Notes under the pieces: model-generated
What the model was told of the DNA's origin: nothing
Seen by the model: only the letters and a program-made list of their open reading frames with translations
The model's database searches: none
Shown here: one piece after another, positions 25,784 to 31,765 of the stretch
How the letters are laid out: each line of letters opens with the position of its first letter
Position numbering within the stretch: the first letter of the stretch is position 1
Origin: JBBQFD01 sp038321575
GTDB taxonomy: Bacteria > Bacillota_I > Bacilli_A > RF39 > UBA660
NCBI GenBank assembly: GCA_038321575.1
Contig: JBBQFD010000006.1
Location: forward strand, 1-36,820
Length of the DNA stretch: 36,820 nt
Direction: 5' to 3'
Translations under genes and position numbers: made by a program

Positions 25784-26230
25784 ATGATTGAGATAAATAA
25801 TCGTAAAGCTAATTTTGATTATGAAATTCTCGATACCTATGAAACTGGTATCGTTTTAACCGGTACAGAAATAAAATCAATTCGTGAAGGTAAAGCCAAT
25901 TTAAAAGATAGTTATGCTATTGTCCGTAATGATGAATTATGGCTTGTTAATATGCATATTAATTCCTATAAACAAGGTAGTGTTTTCAATCATTTAGAAA
26001 CTCGTAGTCGTAAATTATTGGCTCATAAAAAAGAAATCAAAAAACTAATGGAAAGTACTCAAACAGAGGGCTTTACCTTAGTGCCTTTAAAGCTCTATTT
26101 TAAGCGAAGTAATGTAAAGATACTAATAGGTGTCGGTAAGGGTAAAAAGCTCTATGATAAGCGTGAAAGCATCAAAAAGAAAGACATGCAAAGAGATCTA
26201 GAAAAATCAATGAAAGATAGGTCATTATGA
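25784..26230 (+). CDS. smpB: SsrA-binding protein SmpB
   Basis: The 148-residue product has SmpB motifs: NRKANFDYEI at the start, the GTEIKSIREGKANLKDSY block that contacts tmRNA, VPLKLYFKRSNVKILIGVGKGKKLYDKRE, and the basic C-terminal tail KKKDMQRDLEKSMK that enters the ribosomal mRNA channel. It loads tmRNA (ssrA, encoded at 29799-30139 on the other strand) onto stalled ribosomes. Length is normal for the family. Ribosome site AAGGAAGTG. Its stop overlaps the start of a C39-like peptidase gene (ATGA). Confidence 0.97.
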   Translation: MIEINNRKANFDYEILDTYETGIVLTGTEIKSIREGKANLKDSYAIVRNDELWLVNMHINSYKQGSVFNHLETRSRKLLAHKKEIKKLMESTQTEGFTLVPLKLYFKRSNVKILIGVGKGKKLYDKRESIKKKDMQRDLEKSMKDRSL

Positions 26231-26814
26231 AAGTACCTTTGATGTTTCAGGTAACAGAATTTGATTGTGCTTCAATTACTTTATTAAATGCTTTTAGTTA
26301 CTTATTTGAAAGAGAAGAAATACCTGCTGAATTAGTTAGAGCAATTTATGAATATACTTTAGATTCTGATGATGAAAAAGGTAATTTAGGAGCTGGTGGT
26401 ACTAGTAGGGAAGCCATTAAATTACTAATGAATACAATTAATAATTATGCAACAACTAAAAACTTTAATGTTAATTGTGTTATCTTAGAACATGAAGAAG
26501 TAAGCTTAAATAATATTAAACCATGTATTAATATGGGTGGAGTAGTATACTTAAGGACTTATCTTGAAGAATATGAACACTATGTTATTATTATTAAACT
26601 TGATTTAGAATATGCTTATATCTTTGATCCATATTATTTAGATAAGAGTTTTTATAATGAAAATGATAAGATCAAAATAGTATTTGATCAACCATTTAAA
26701 TATAATCGATTAATTAATTTAAATGAATTAGAAAGTTTAGAAATGCATGATTTAGCGATGGGACCCATTGCGTTAAGAGAATGTGTTTTAATTAATAAAA
26801 AAACTACTCAATGA
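26227..26814 (+). CDS. C39-like papain-fold cysteine peptidase
   Basis: A 195-residue soluble protein with the catalytic pattern of peptidase C39-like (double-glycine peptidase/BtrH-like) enzymes: Q8 then C14 in the QVTEFDCAS segment, H118 in the EHYVIII strand, and D134 in IFDPYYLD. There is no transporter domain, signal peptide or membrane helix, so it acts in the cytosol or is a transferase relative (BtrH-type acyl transfer). Translationally coupled to smpB by an ATGA overlap. Substrate unknown. The coupling to a ribosome-rescue factor is odd and noted below. A terminator follows at once. Confidence 0.75.
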   Translation: MKVPLMFQVTEFDCASITLLNAFSYLFEREEIPAELVRAIYEYTLDSDDEKGNLGAGGTSREAIKLLMNTINNYATTKNFNVNCVILEHEEVSLNNIKPCINMGGVVYLRTYLEEYEHYVIIIKLDLEYAYIFDPYYLDKSFYNENDKIKIVFDQPFKYNRLINLNELESLEMHDLAMGPIALRECVLINKKTTQ

Positions 26815-26825
26815 GTAGTTTTTAT
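26797..26825 (+). terminator. Terminator of the smpB/C39 operon
   Basis: A perfect 10-bp stem (26799-26808 with 26814-26823, loop CAATG) with T-rich 3' side. It overlaps the stop codon of the peptidase gene. Confidence 0.8.
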
Positions 26826-26892
26826 TTTTATGGTGCCAATGAAAAACAAGTTACGAACTAAGTATTTCTCTCTTTGTAATTTAATTATATAA

Positions 26893-26928
26893 TAAAAAAA
26901 TTAGTTTTGGAATACCTTAACTAATTTT
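26893..26928 (-). terminator. Terminator of the MerR-family gene
   Basis: AAAATTAGTT (26897-26906) pairs perfectly with AACTAATTTT (26919-26928); on the minus strand the stem is followed by T residues (the A-run 26894-26900). It lies 90 bases after the regulator's stop codon. The interval between it and the upstream gene (26826-26892) shows nothing else. Confidence 0.65.
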
Positions 26929-26944
26929 AATTACTTTATCATGT

Positions 26945-26988
26945 ATAGTTACAAATTTATAATATCTATAACTTTCTATTGTAACTAT
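26945..26988. repeat. 10-bp inverted repeat with 24-base loop
   Basis: ATAGTTACAA (26945-26954) is repeated in perfect inversion as TTGTAACTAT (26979-26988). It lies between the MerR-family stop codon and its terminator; function unknown. It may be a 3' RNA structure of that transcript. Confidence 0.5.
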
Positions 26989-27017
26989 GAATAAAGGTTA
27001 CTTAGATAATTCTTCTT

Positions 27018-27830
27018 CTAATTTTTCGATTCAAACATTACATATGTTTTTAATTTTTGTTTGTATACAGCAATGATTGAAGCTTTTGTTTCATTCGGTG
27101 CTAAGCTTACTGGTGATAAACATATATAAGAATAACTGTCCTTTGGTAAAGAATCCGTATATTCTTTGATATTGTCTATGTTTTCTTTACCATTAATTCT
27201 AAAATGAAAAATGTTTAACAAGTTAACATCTTCCTTAGAATTATTCTTAAAAACTTCAAAAGTAATTCCTGAAAATAAATCTCCAGCTGAATTTGACCAA
27301 AAAGGATCACCTTCTTCAATTGAATCAAATATATCTTGTTTTAGTTCTTCGAGAGCCATCATACATTCATTCAGATTTTCTTTTTGATACAATCCATAAG
27401 CCTTTAATAGTTGCTCTTTTGCACTTTCATATTTTTCTTGCATATTCACTTTTATCCTTTCTTTTGTTTTTATGAGGCTAAATAGTTCTTTTTGCAATGA
27501 ATGTCCATTATTTTTAACATTTCTAATGAGTTTATCTAATTCCTGCATATTTTTAACTTTACTGTTAATTTCTTCTTGCAGTTTCTTCTTACGAGAAATC
27601 AAGGAACTTTTATCATACTTATTCATTATCTTTGTTATTTCGCTTAATTTAAAACCCATATCTTTTAGTTTTTGGATCACTTTAAGTTTCAAAAGCTCAT
27701 CATTTGTATAATACCTATAGTTATTATACTGACCAATTGTTTTAGGTTTTAGCAACGATAAGCTATCATAATATCTAAGCGTTTGAATGGAAGTATCACT
27801 CATTTTAGAAAAGTCGCTAATTCGGTACAT
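27018..27830 (-). CDS. MerR-family transcription regulator
   Basis: The 270-residue protein opens with a MerR DNA-binding domain (residues 1-70): MYRISDFSKMSDTSIQTLRYYD, then the wing segment NNYRYYTNDELLKLKVIQ, and KDMGFKLSEITKIM. A coiled coil follows (about 75-135), as in MerR dimers. The C-terminal part (about 140-270) is an effector domain I cannot place; it has few cysteines, so a metal sensor is unlikely, and the last 60 residues could be a GyrI-like fold. Ribosome site AGGTGAG. It is divergent from a zinc metalloprotease gene and its promoter spacer holds a palindrome repeated in front of that gene, so autoregulation and control of the protease are likely. Confidence 0.88.
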   Translation of the reverse strand: MYRISDFSKMSDTSIQTLRYYDSLSLLKPKTIGQYNNYRYYTNDELLKLKVIQKLKDMGFKLSEITKIMNKYDKSSLISRKKKLQEEINSKVKNMQELDKLIRNVKNNGHSLQKELFSLIKTKERIKVNMQEKYESAKEQLLKAYGLYQKENLNECMMALEELKQDIFDSIEEGDPFWSNSAGDLFSGITFEVFKNNSKEDVNLLNIFHFRINGKENIDNIKEYTDSLPKDSYSYICLSPVSLAPNETKASIIAVYKQKLKTYVMFESKN

Positions 27831-27849
27831 CTTCTCACCTCACAATTAC

Positions 27850-27880
27850 ATGATAACACTATAGTAAACTATAATGTCAA
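27850..27880 (-). promoter_or_regulatory. Promoter of the MerR-family gene with 19-bp spacer
   Basis: On the minus strand TTGACA (27875-27880) is followed by a 19-base spacer and TATCAT (27850-27855). Overlong spacers of 19-20 bases are the hallmark of MerR-controlled promoters. The palindrome TATAGTAAACTATA (27860-27873) lies centrally in the spacer. Confidence 0.75.
27859..27875. promoter_or_regulatory. Operator copy 1 for the MerR-family regulator
   Basis: CTATAGTAAACTATAAT; a 6+2+6 inverted repeat (27860-27873) at its core, between the -35 and -10 of the regulator's own promoter. Copy 2, at 28013-28029, matches at 16 of 17 positions. Confidence 0.7.
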
Positions 27881-28012
27881 TACCTAATTAATATATTAAA
27901 CTGTCTGTTTATATTATACCATCTAATTCCATATTATTTTAGCCTCTAATCGAATATAACAAGTGTAAAGTTTGCTTTTATTATAACTTTTTGGAATATA
28001 GAAATATCTATT

Positions 28013-28029
28013 CTATGGTAAACTATAAT
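28013..28029. promoter_or_regulatory. Operator copy 2 and -10 element ahead of the metalloprotease
   Basis: CTATGGTAAACTATAAT, one base different from copy 1. Its last six bases (28024-28029) are a perfect TATAAT, 23 bases before the metalloprotease ATG, so the operator overlaps the likely -10. No clear -35 is seen at 17 bases; TTGGAA (27991-27996) with TATGGT (28014-28019) is an alternative promoter. Confidence 0.65.
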
Positions 28030-28052
28030 CAGATGTAATAGGAGATGATAAC

Positions 28053-29243
28053 ATGGCAAAATATAGAATATTGGACGATGGTACAATAGAATTAGTTAAC
28101 AACTATGATTATCAAAACTTTAATAATAATTTTAATGAACTAGAGAATAATCGTTTTGATATTGGTCTAGCAATGATATATTGCTTGTTTTCTAAGCAAA
28201 GATGGGATGAGATTGAAAATAAAATAAGAACACAAATGCAAAGAGTCAATGTGTTGGATAATGGTAGGCTATCTGGTTCAGTTGATACAGCTGTTAGTGG
28301 TGATGGGATGTCTAAATCAACAGTTAACTATGCTAAACATTATGAAATAAATCCATTACTCTCATGGCATAATTTATTGCATGAAATGGGGCATTTTATC
28401 GGATTACCAAGCTTAAGTCAACCACCACTTTCACAATTAGAAAAAGGAATTCTTGGTGGGCATCAAATATATGCTAATAAAGATGGTGAAGCATCTCTTT
28501 ATGGATATGCTTTTGATGAAACAGGAAATGATTTACTTGCTGAACTAGCAATGAGCGTTAATCAAGGTTTAAAAAAGGAAAAGCCATCAATAACAAGTAC
28601 TGATGATGTTCTTCTAAAAGGTGAATCATTTATTAACAACTCATCAATATATAGTCCTATGATGACCATTACTAGATTAATGACAATCGCTATGAATAAT
28701 GATTTTAATAATTCTTATGAAACACTAATCAGAAATGGCAATGGAATAATTGATAGTACAATTCCGCTCATCAATAGTCAAGACAATTCGTTGATTGAAG
28801 AAATTCCGACAAACGACTTCCTGTATGGTTTAACTATTGATGCATTACATACCGAACGTCAATTTGATAGATATTCATCTCAAGGAAATTATAAAAATAT
28901 GTGTATCTCACTTGATAATCAGATGGATTTTGCTCTAGAAAAGAAACAAACAGATCCAACAGTCATAAAAGAGCAACTACTTAAAATGGCGGATATGTTC
29001 AATAATAAAATGTATATAATGGAATATAATAAATGTATTACAGTAGAACAAAAGAATAAGGAAATTGATCAATTTAACGCAGTGTTTAATCAAGCACTTA
29101 TGCAGTATGAAATTGGTGGTCTATCACAAGAGGATATTCAAAAAACTACTATGTCTATGTATGCTACTTATGAATGTTTGAGAACAACCGGTACTCTACC
29201 AGCAAACACGATGGCATCTGATACAGAACATTATACGATATAG
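28053..29243 (+). CDS. Unrecognised zincin (HEXXH) metalloprotease-like protein
   Basis: A 396-residue protein with no signal peptide or membrane segment. The segment WHNLLHEMGHFIGLPS carries HEXXH (H110, E111, H114), the zinc site of zincins; E164 in LLAELAMSVN is a plausible third ligand from a following helix, which would make it a gluzincin. I do not know the family. The C-terminal half (about 190-396) is mostly helical, with repeated Met/Asn-rich segments. AGGAGATG precedes the ATG. It is divergent from the MerR-family gene and shares its operator, so it is probably the regulator's target. A cytosolic protease under inducer control is the working idea; substrate unknown. Confidence 0.7.
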   Translation: MAKYRILDDGTIELVNNYDYQNFNNNFNELENNRFDIGLAMIYCLFSKQRWDEIENKIRTQMQRVNVLDNGRLSGSVDTAVSGDGMSKSTVNYAKHYEINPLLSWHNLLHEMGHFIGLPSLSQPPLSQLEKGILGGHQIYANKDGEASLYGYAFDETGNDLLAELAMSVNQGLKKEKPSITSTDDVLLKGESFINNSSIYSPMMTITRLMTIAMNNDFNNSYETLIRNGNGIIDSTIPLINSQDNSLIEEIPTNDFLYGLTIDALHTERQFDRYSSQGNYKNMCISLDNQMDFALEKKQTDPTVIKEQLLKMADMFNNKMYIMEYNKCITVEQKNKEIDQFNAVFNQALMQYEIGGLSQEDIQKTTMSMYATYECLRTTGTLPANTMASDTEHYTI

Positions 29244-29286
29244 GATTTTATTTATAATAATTCAATAGCAAATATCTTCAATTTCA

Positions 29287-29319
29287 AAAGACAATTACAA
29301 TTCGTAATCGTCTTTTTTT
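29287..29319. terminator. Bidirectional terminator between convergent genes
   Basis: AAAGACAATTAC (29287-29298) pairs with GTAATCGTCTTT (29304-29315) with one A-C mismatch and loop AATTC; T-run on the plus strand, and the mirrored A residues give a short T-run on the minus strand. It covers the last codons and stop of the minus-strand gene. Confidence 0.6.
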
Positions 29320-29708
29320 ATATCCTTAATGTCACCATCATCCAATATGTCTTTATCATATAAATCATTGACAACCTGTTTGTATATAGAGTCTTTTTTA
29401 CCCCAACCAAATAGTTTTTCTTTTAATAGTTTCATTAATTTATTAAACTTATCTTTGAAATATCTTGCGGTTTGCCTTAAACTAGAGTTTTCTTCTTCTA
29501 ATTCATTGATTGGATATTCCCATAAAACAATTACTTTATTACGATAAGTTAATTCATAAATAATTGGCTCAACACTTTTAATGTTTGTTCTTTTGATTAG
29601 TAATGTTTGTCCGTTACTTATTTTAATGTTAGAAGGTTTAGTATTAGTAATCATTCTTAATACAGCATCACTATGCTTTAAAGTATCTAATACTTTAAAA
29701 GTTAACAT
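29295..29708 (-). CDS. Unknown 137-aa protein with coiled coil
   Basis: Not recognised. The first 65 residues look like a small beta-rich domain; then a Glu/Asn-rich coiled coil (about 68-100) and a basic segment KLMKLLKEKLFGWGKK, then an acidic tail. The second half vaguely resembles C-terminal tails of plasmid mobilisation (Mob/Pre) proteins, which would hint at a relic of a mobile element; this is weak. GGAAAGGAG precedes the ATG, but that ribosome site lies in a long hairpin (29711-29749). It lies downstream of ssrA on the same strand, past its terminator. Real gene likely from the ribosome site and full-length frame. Confidence 0.6.
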   Translation of the reverse strand: MLTFKVLDTLKHSDAVLRMITNTKPSNIKISNGQTLLIKRTNIKSVEPIIYELTYRNKVIVLWEYPINELEEENSSLRQTARYFKDKFNKLMKLLKEKLFGWGKKDSIYKQVVNDLYDKDILDDGDIKDIKKDDYEL

Positions 29709-29710
29709 AA

Positions 29711-29749
29711 AAATATCTCCTTTCCTTTATTCAAAGAAAGAAGATATTT
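29711..29749 (-). promoter_or_regulatory. Hairpin covering the ribosome site of the 137-aa gene
   Basis: In the minus-strand RNA a 14-base arm (29749-29736) pairs along its whole length, with one U-G pair, to the arm 29724-29711. The Shine-Dalgarno core AAGGAG (29722-29717) is inside the second arm, three bases from the end of the stem to the ATG. A possible promoter lies upstream (TTGCGA 29782-29787, TATTAT 29758-29763, 18-base spacer). Confidence 0.6.
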
Positions 29750-29760
29750 AGCTCTATATA

Positions 29761-29789
29761 ATATAAAACCTGCGATTGGTTCGCAAGTT
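29761..29789 (-). terminator. Terminator of ssrA
   Basis: On the minus strand, AACTTGCGA (29789-29781) pairs with TCGCAGGTT (29775-29767; one T-G pair) around loop ACCAA, followed by TTTATAT. Ten bases beyond the tmRNA 3' end. Confidence 0.85.
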
Positions 29790-29798
29790 GTTTTTCTT

Positions 29799-30139
29799 TG
29801 GTGGAGATGAGGAGAATCGAACTCCTGTCCGATAATAACGCATCGTAAGCCTCTACAAGTTTAGTTAATTGATAATTGTCCTAGAAAATAAAGCAATCAA
29901 CAACCAAATCTCTAGTAAGTTTAGTTAAATTCTTTACTACTCCTAAACATCGTAATAATATATCCCACTAAATCGAGCCCCTTAGATTCCCCATGGGAGA
30001 GGAAATAAAAGAAGCAGCTTGCTTATCTTAAGCGAAAGCTAATTGATTTCTGTTTCCAGTTATATTTTTTTTGCACCTAACGCGTGCCTTCGACTTGCCA
30101 CCTAGGACCTAATATTACCGTCGAAACCTGAACATCCCC
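29799..30139 (-). ncRNA. ssrA: Transfer-messenger RNA (tmRNA)
   Basis: The 5' end GGGGATG (30139-30133) pairs with CATCTCC ahead of an encoded ACCA 3' end (29809-29799), giving a seven-pair acceptor stem. The 5' part has TTCGACGG typical of tmRNA, and the T-arm AGGAG-TTCGATT-CTCCT lies at the 3' end. The tag frame ends in codons for NQLAFA followed by TAA (30030-30028), then hairpins of the pseudoknot region. In the frame of that stop the tag reads KKNITGNRNQLAFA after TGC; the customary GCA resume codon one base away would hit a stop after four codons (see findings). With SmpB it rescues stalled ribosomes. About 341 bases, within the normal range. Only 40 bases separate it from rodA on the same strand. 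Confidence 0.95.
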
Positions 30140-30147
30140 GCAAAAAG

Positions 30148-30176
30148 ATTATATCATTAAAGATATCTTTACGCAA
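30148..30176 (-). promoter_or_regulatory. ssrA promoter
   Basis: Minus strand TTGCGT (30171-30176), 17-base spacer, extended TGA and TATAAT (30148-30153), nine bases before the tmRNA 5' end. Position relative to the mature end supports it. Confidence 0.75.
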
Positions 30177-30178
30177 CT

Positions 30179-31309
30179 TTAATTGGTATACCTTAAGCTC
30201 TCATTTGAGACATTAAAGAATACCCCAGCCATAATCATATAACTTAGTAAACTTGAGCCTCCATAACTAATAAAGGGCAGGGTAATACCAGTTATTGGCA
30301 TTAAACCAATGGTCATTCCAATATTTTGGATTTGCTGGTAGATAAGCATACCAATAATACCGGCAATAACATACTTATTGATATTATCGTTAGCTTTAAT
30401 CGCAACATTAATTAACTTTATATCAAATATAGCAATTAATGAAAGCAAAAAGATTGATCCAAACAAACCAAAGTTACTAGCAAATACTGCAAAAATAAAG
30501 TCGGTTTGTGGTTCAGGAAAATATATAGGGGTATGATTAAAACCATGACCAAATAAGCCACCGGAACCAATAGCACTCATCCCATTTTCTAATTGATAAC
30601 CACTCTTACTTGACCAAGCAAGTAATCTATCAATTCTGGTAAAGAAGTTGGTTCCAAAGATATCGATAAATAACTGACTATTCATAAAATAAATACCTAA
30701 TATAACCGCCACAACGAGTATGGCGATACCAACACCAATCCCAAACCAACGATAGCGAATACCTGATACAAAAAGCATAGTAATGGTTATTAGCAGATAG
30801 ATTAAAACAACTCCAGTATCCGGTTGTAAGAAGGTTAGAATACTAGGAATTAAAACAATAATCCCTACTTTAATGAGGAACATGAATTCTTCTTTTATTG
30901 ATGGATTAGAAAATTCCTCATTAAATTTATGAATTACGGTTCCTAAAGTAATAATTAAAATTATTTTCATAAATTCACTTGGTTGAATGGTCCCAATACC
31001 TGGTATTGAAAACCAAATACGGGCATTATTTATAACGGGACCAAACATTAGTAACACTAAAAGTGATATAACTCCAATAGTGTAGAGTATCCAAACATGT
31101 TGATAGATAAAATTATTACCGATAAACATGATGAAGTAAGCAATACCAAATCCTACTATATACCAAACAAACTGTTTAATAGCTAAATCATGCATATATG
31201 AAGGCAGTAGTGATTGCGCACTATAAATAGTAATGATGCTAATTATTGCCATGATAATCATGGATATTAAGATAACGGGATTAACTTGATATTTAGATAT
31301 TTTCTTCAT
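30179..31309 (-). CDS. rodA: RodA/FtsW-family (SEDS) peptidoglycan polymerase
   Basis: A 376-residue protein with about ten membrane helices. SEDS signatures are RIWFSIPGIGTIQPSEFMK, FLQPDTGVVLI, SAIGSGGLFGHGFN, TDFIFAVFASNFGL, and NIGMTIGLMPITGITLPF followed by SYGGSS. RodA polymerises lipid II during side-wall growth, with a class B PBP partner not present here. RodA is preferred to FtsW because of its short ends and its neighbourhood, but the separation is not firm. Its presence shows the organism builds a cell wall. Ribosome site AGGTGATATC. No clear terminator lies between it and ssrA, only the palindrome AAAGATATCTTT. Confidence 0.9.
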   Translation of the reverse strand: MKKISKYQVNPVILISMIIMAIISIITIYSAQSLLPSYMHDLAIKQFVWYIVGFGIAYFIMFIGNNFIYQHVWILYTIGVISLLVLLMFGPVINNARIWFSIPGIGTIQPSEFMKIILIITLGTVIHKFNEEFSNPSIKEEFMFLIKVGIIVLIPSILTFLQPDTGVVLIYLLITITMLFVSGIRYRWFGIGVGIAILVVAVILGIYFMNSQLFIDIFGTNFFTRIDRLLAWSSKSGYQLENGMSAIGSGGLFGHGFNHTPIYFPEPQTDFIFAVFASNFGLFGSIFLLSLIAIFDIKLINVAIKANDNINKYVIAGIIGMLIYQQIQNIGMTIGLMPITGITLPFISYGGSSLLSYMIMAGVFFNVSNESLRYTN

Positions 31310-31325
31310 GATATCACCTAAGATA

Positions 31326-31354
31326 ATCTTACACTAAAAAGGTTATTTTAACAA
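31326..31354 (-). promoter_or_regulatory. rodA promoter
   Basis: Minus strand TTGTTA (31349-31354), 17-base spacer, TAAGAT (31326-31331), 17 bases before the ATG. Moderate match. Confidence 0.5.
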
Positions 31355-31382
31355 TTAATATGCATTATTGATAAAAATATAG

Positions 31383-31388
31383 TATAAT
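31383..31388 (+). promoter_or_regulatory. -10 element for the EIIB-like gene
   Basis: TATAAT 15 bases before the ATG; no clear -35 element. Confidence 0.45.
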
Positions 31389-31403
31389 TAAGTAGGTGAT
31401 AAA

Positions 31404-31718
31404 ATGGTATATTTTGAATATTTATTAATAATAATGGTTTTGATGGTTATTGCGATTGCGATAACACGTTCTAAGCATAAGGATTTTAAGCTTGAAGCTA
31501 ACAAATTAGTTATGTATTTAGGTGGTAAACGTAATATTATTAATTATGAGTTTAATAAGTCACGTTTTATTGTAACGTTACATAATGTTGAGATGGTCAA
31601 TAAAGAAGCTATTCAAAAAATGGGTGCCCAAGGAATAGTAGAGATTGATAATCAACTTAAAATTATTTTAGGTGAAGATACAAAACAATTAAAGAAATAT
31701 ATTGATGAATTAAAATAA
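31404..31718 (+). CDS. Membrane-anchored PTS EIIB-like domain lacking the phospho-cysteine
   Basis: A 104-residue protein with an N-terminal membrane helix (about residues 4-21) and a domain that matches glucose-family EIIB: LVMYLGGKRNI, then a residue pattern NYEFNKSRFIVTL where EIIB has the phosphorylated Cys before TR, then KMGAQGIVEIDNQLKIILG. The Cys position is Asn51 by my alignment, so phosphotransfer is unlikely. No EIIC or EIIA is nearby. It may be a regulatory or structural relic of the fold. Ribosome site AGGTGAT. Convergent with RNase J; both ends have terminators. Confidence 0.75.
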   Translation: MVYFEYLLIIMVLMVIAIAITRSKHKDFKLEANKLVMYLGGKRNIINYEFNKSRFIVTLHNVEMVNKEAIQKMGAQGIVEIDNQLKIILGEDTKQLKKYIDELK

Positions 31719-31732
31719 TTCATCTTTTTTTT
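31704..31732 (+). terminator. Terminator of the EIIB-like gene
   Basis: GATGAATT (31704-31711) pairs with AATTCATC (31717-31724), loop AAAAT, followed by eight T. Overlaps the stop codon. Confidence 0.85.
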
Positions 31733-31733
31733 A

Positions 31734-31765
31734 TAAAAAAAGATACTAGACTAACGTCTAATATC
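31734..31765 (-). terminator. Terminator of RNase J gene
   Basis: Minus strand GATATTAGAC (31765-31756) pairs with GTCTAGTATC (31751-31742) with one U-G pair, loop GTTA, followed by seven T. It overlaps the stop codon. Confidence 0.85.

Noticed and set aside
29799..29850. A tRNA gene suggested by the T-arm and CCA end
   Set aside because: The matching acceptor strand is 330 bases away and the intervening tag frame and pseudoknot regions identify tmRNA.
30159..30170. AAAGATATCTTT palindrome after rodA as a terminator
   Set aside because: No loop and no T-run; it lies inside the ssrA promoter spacer, and read-through into ssrA remains possible.
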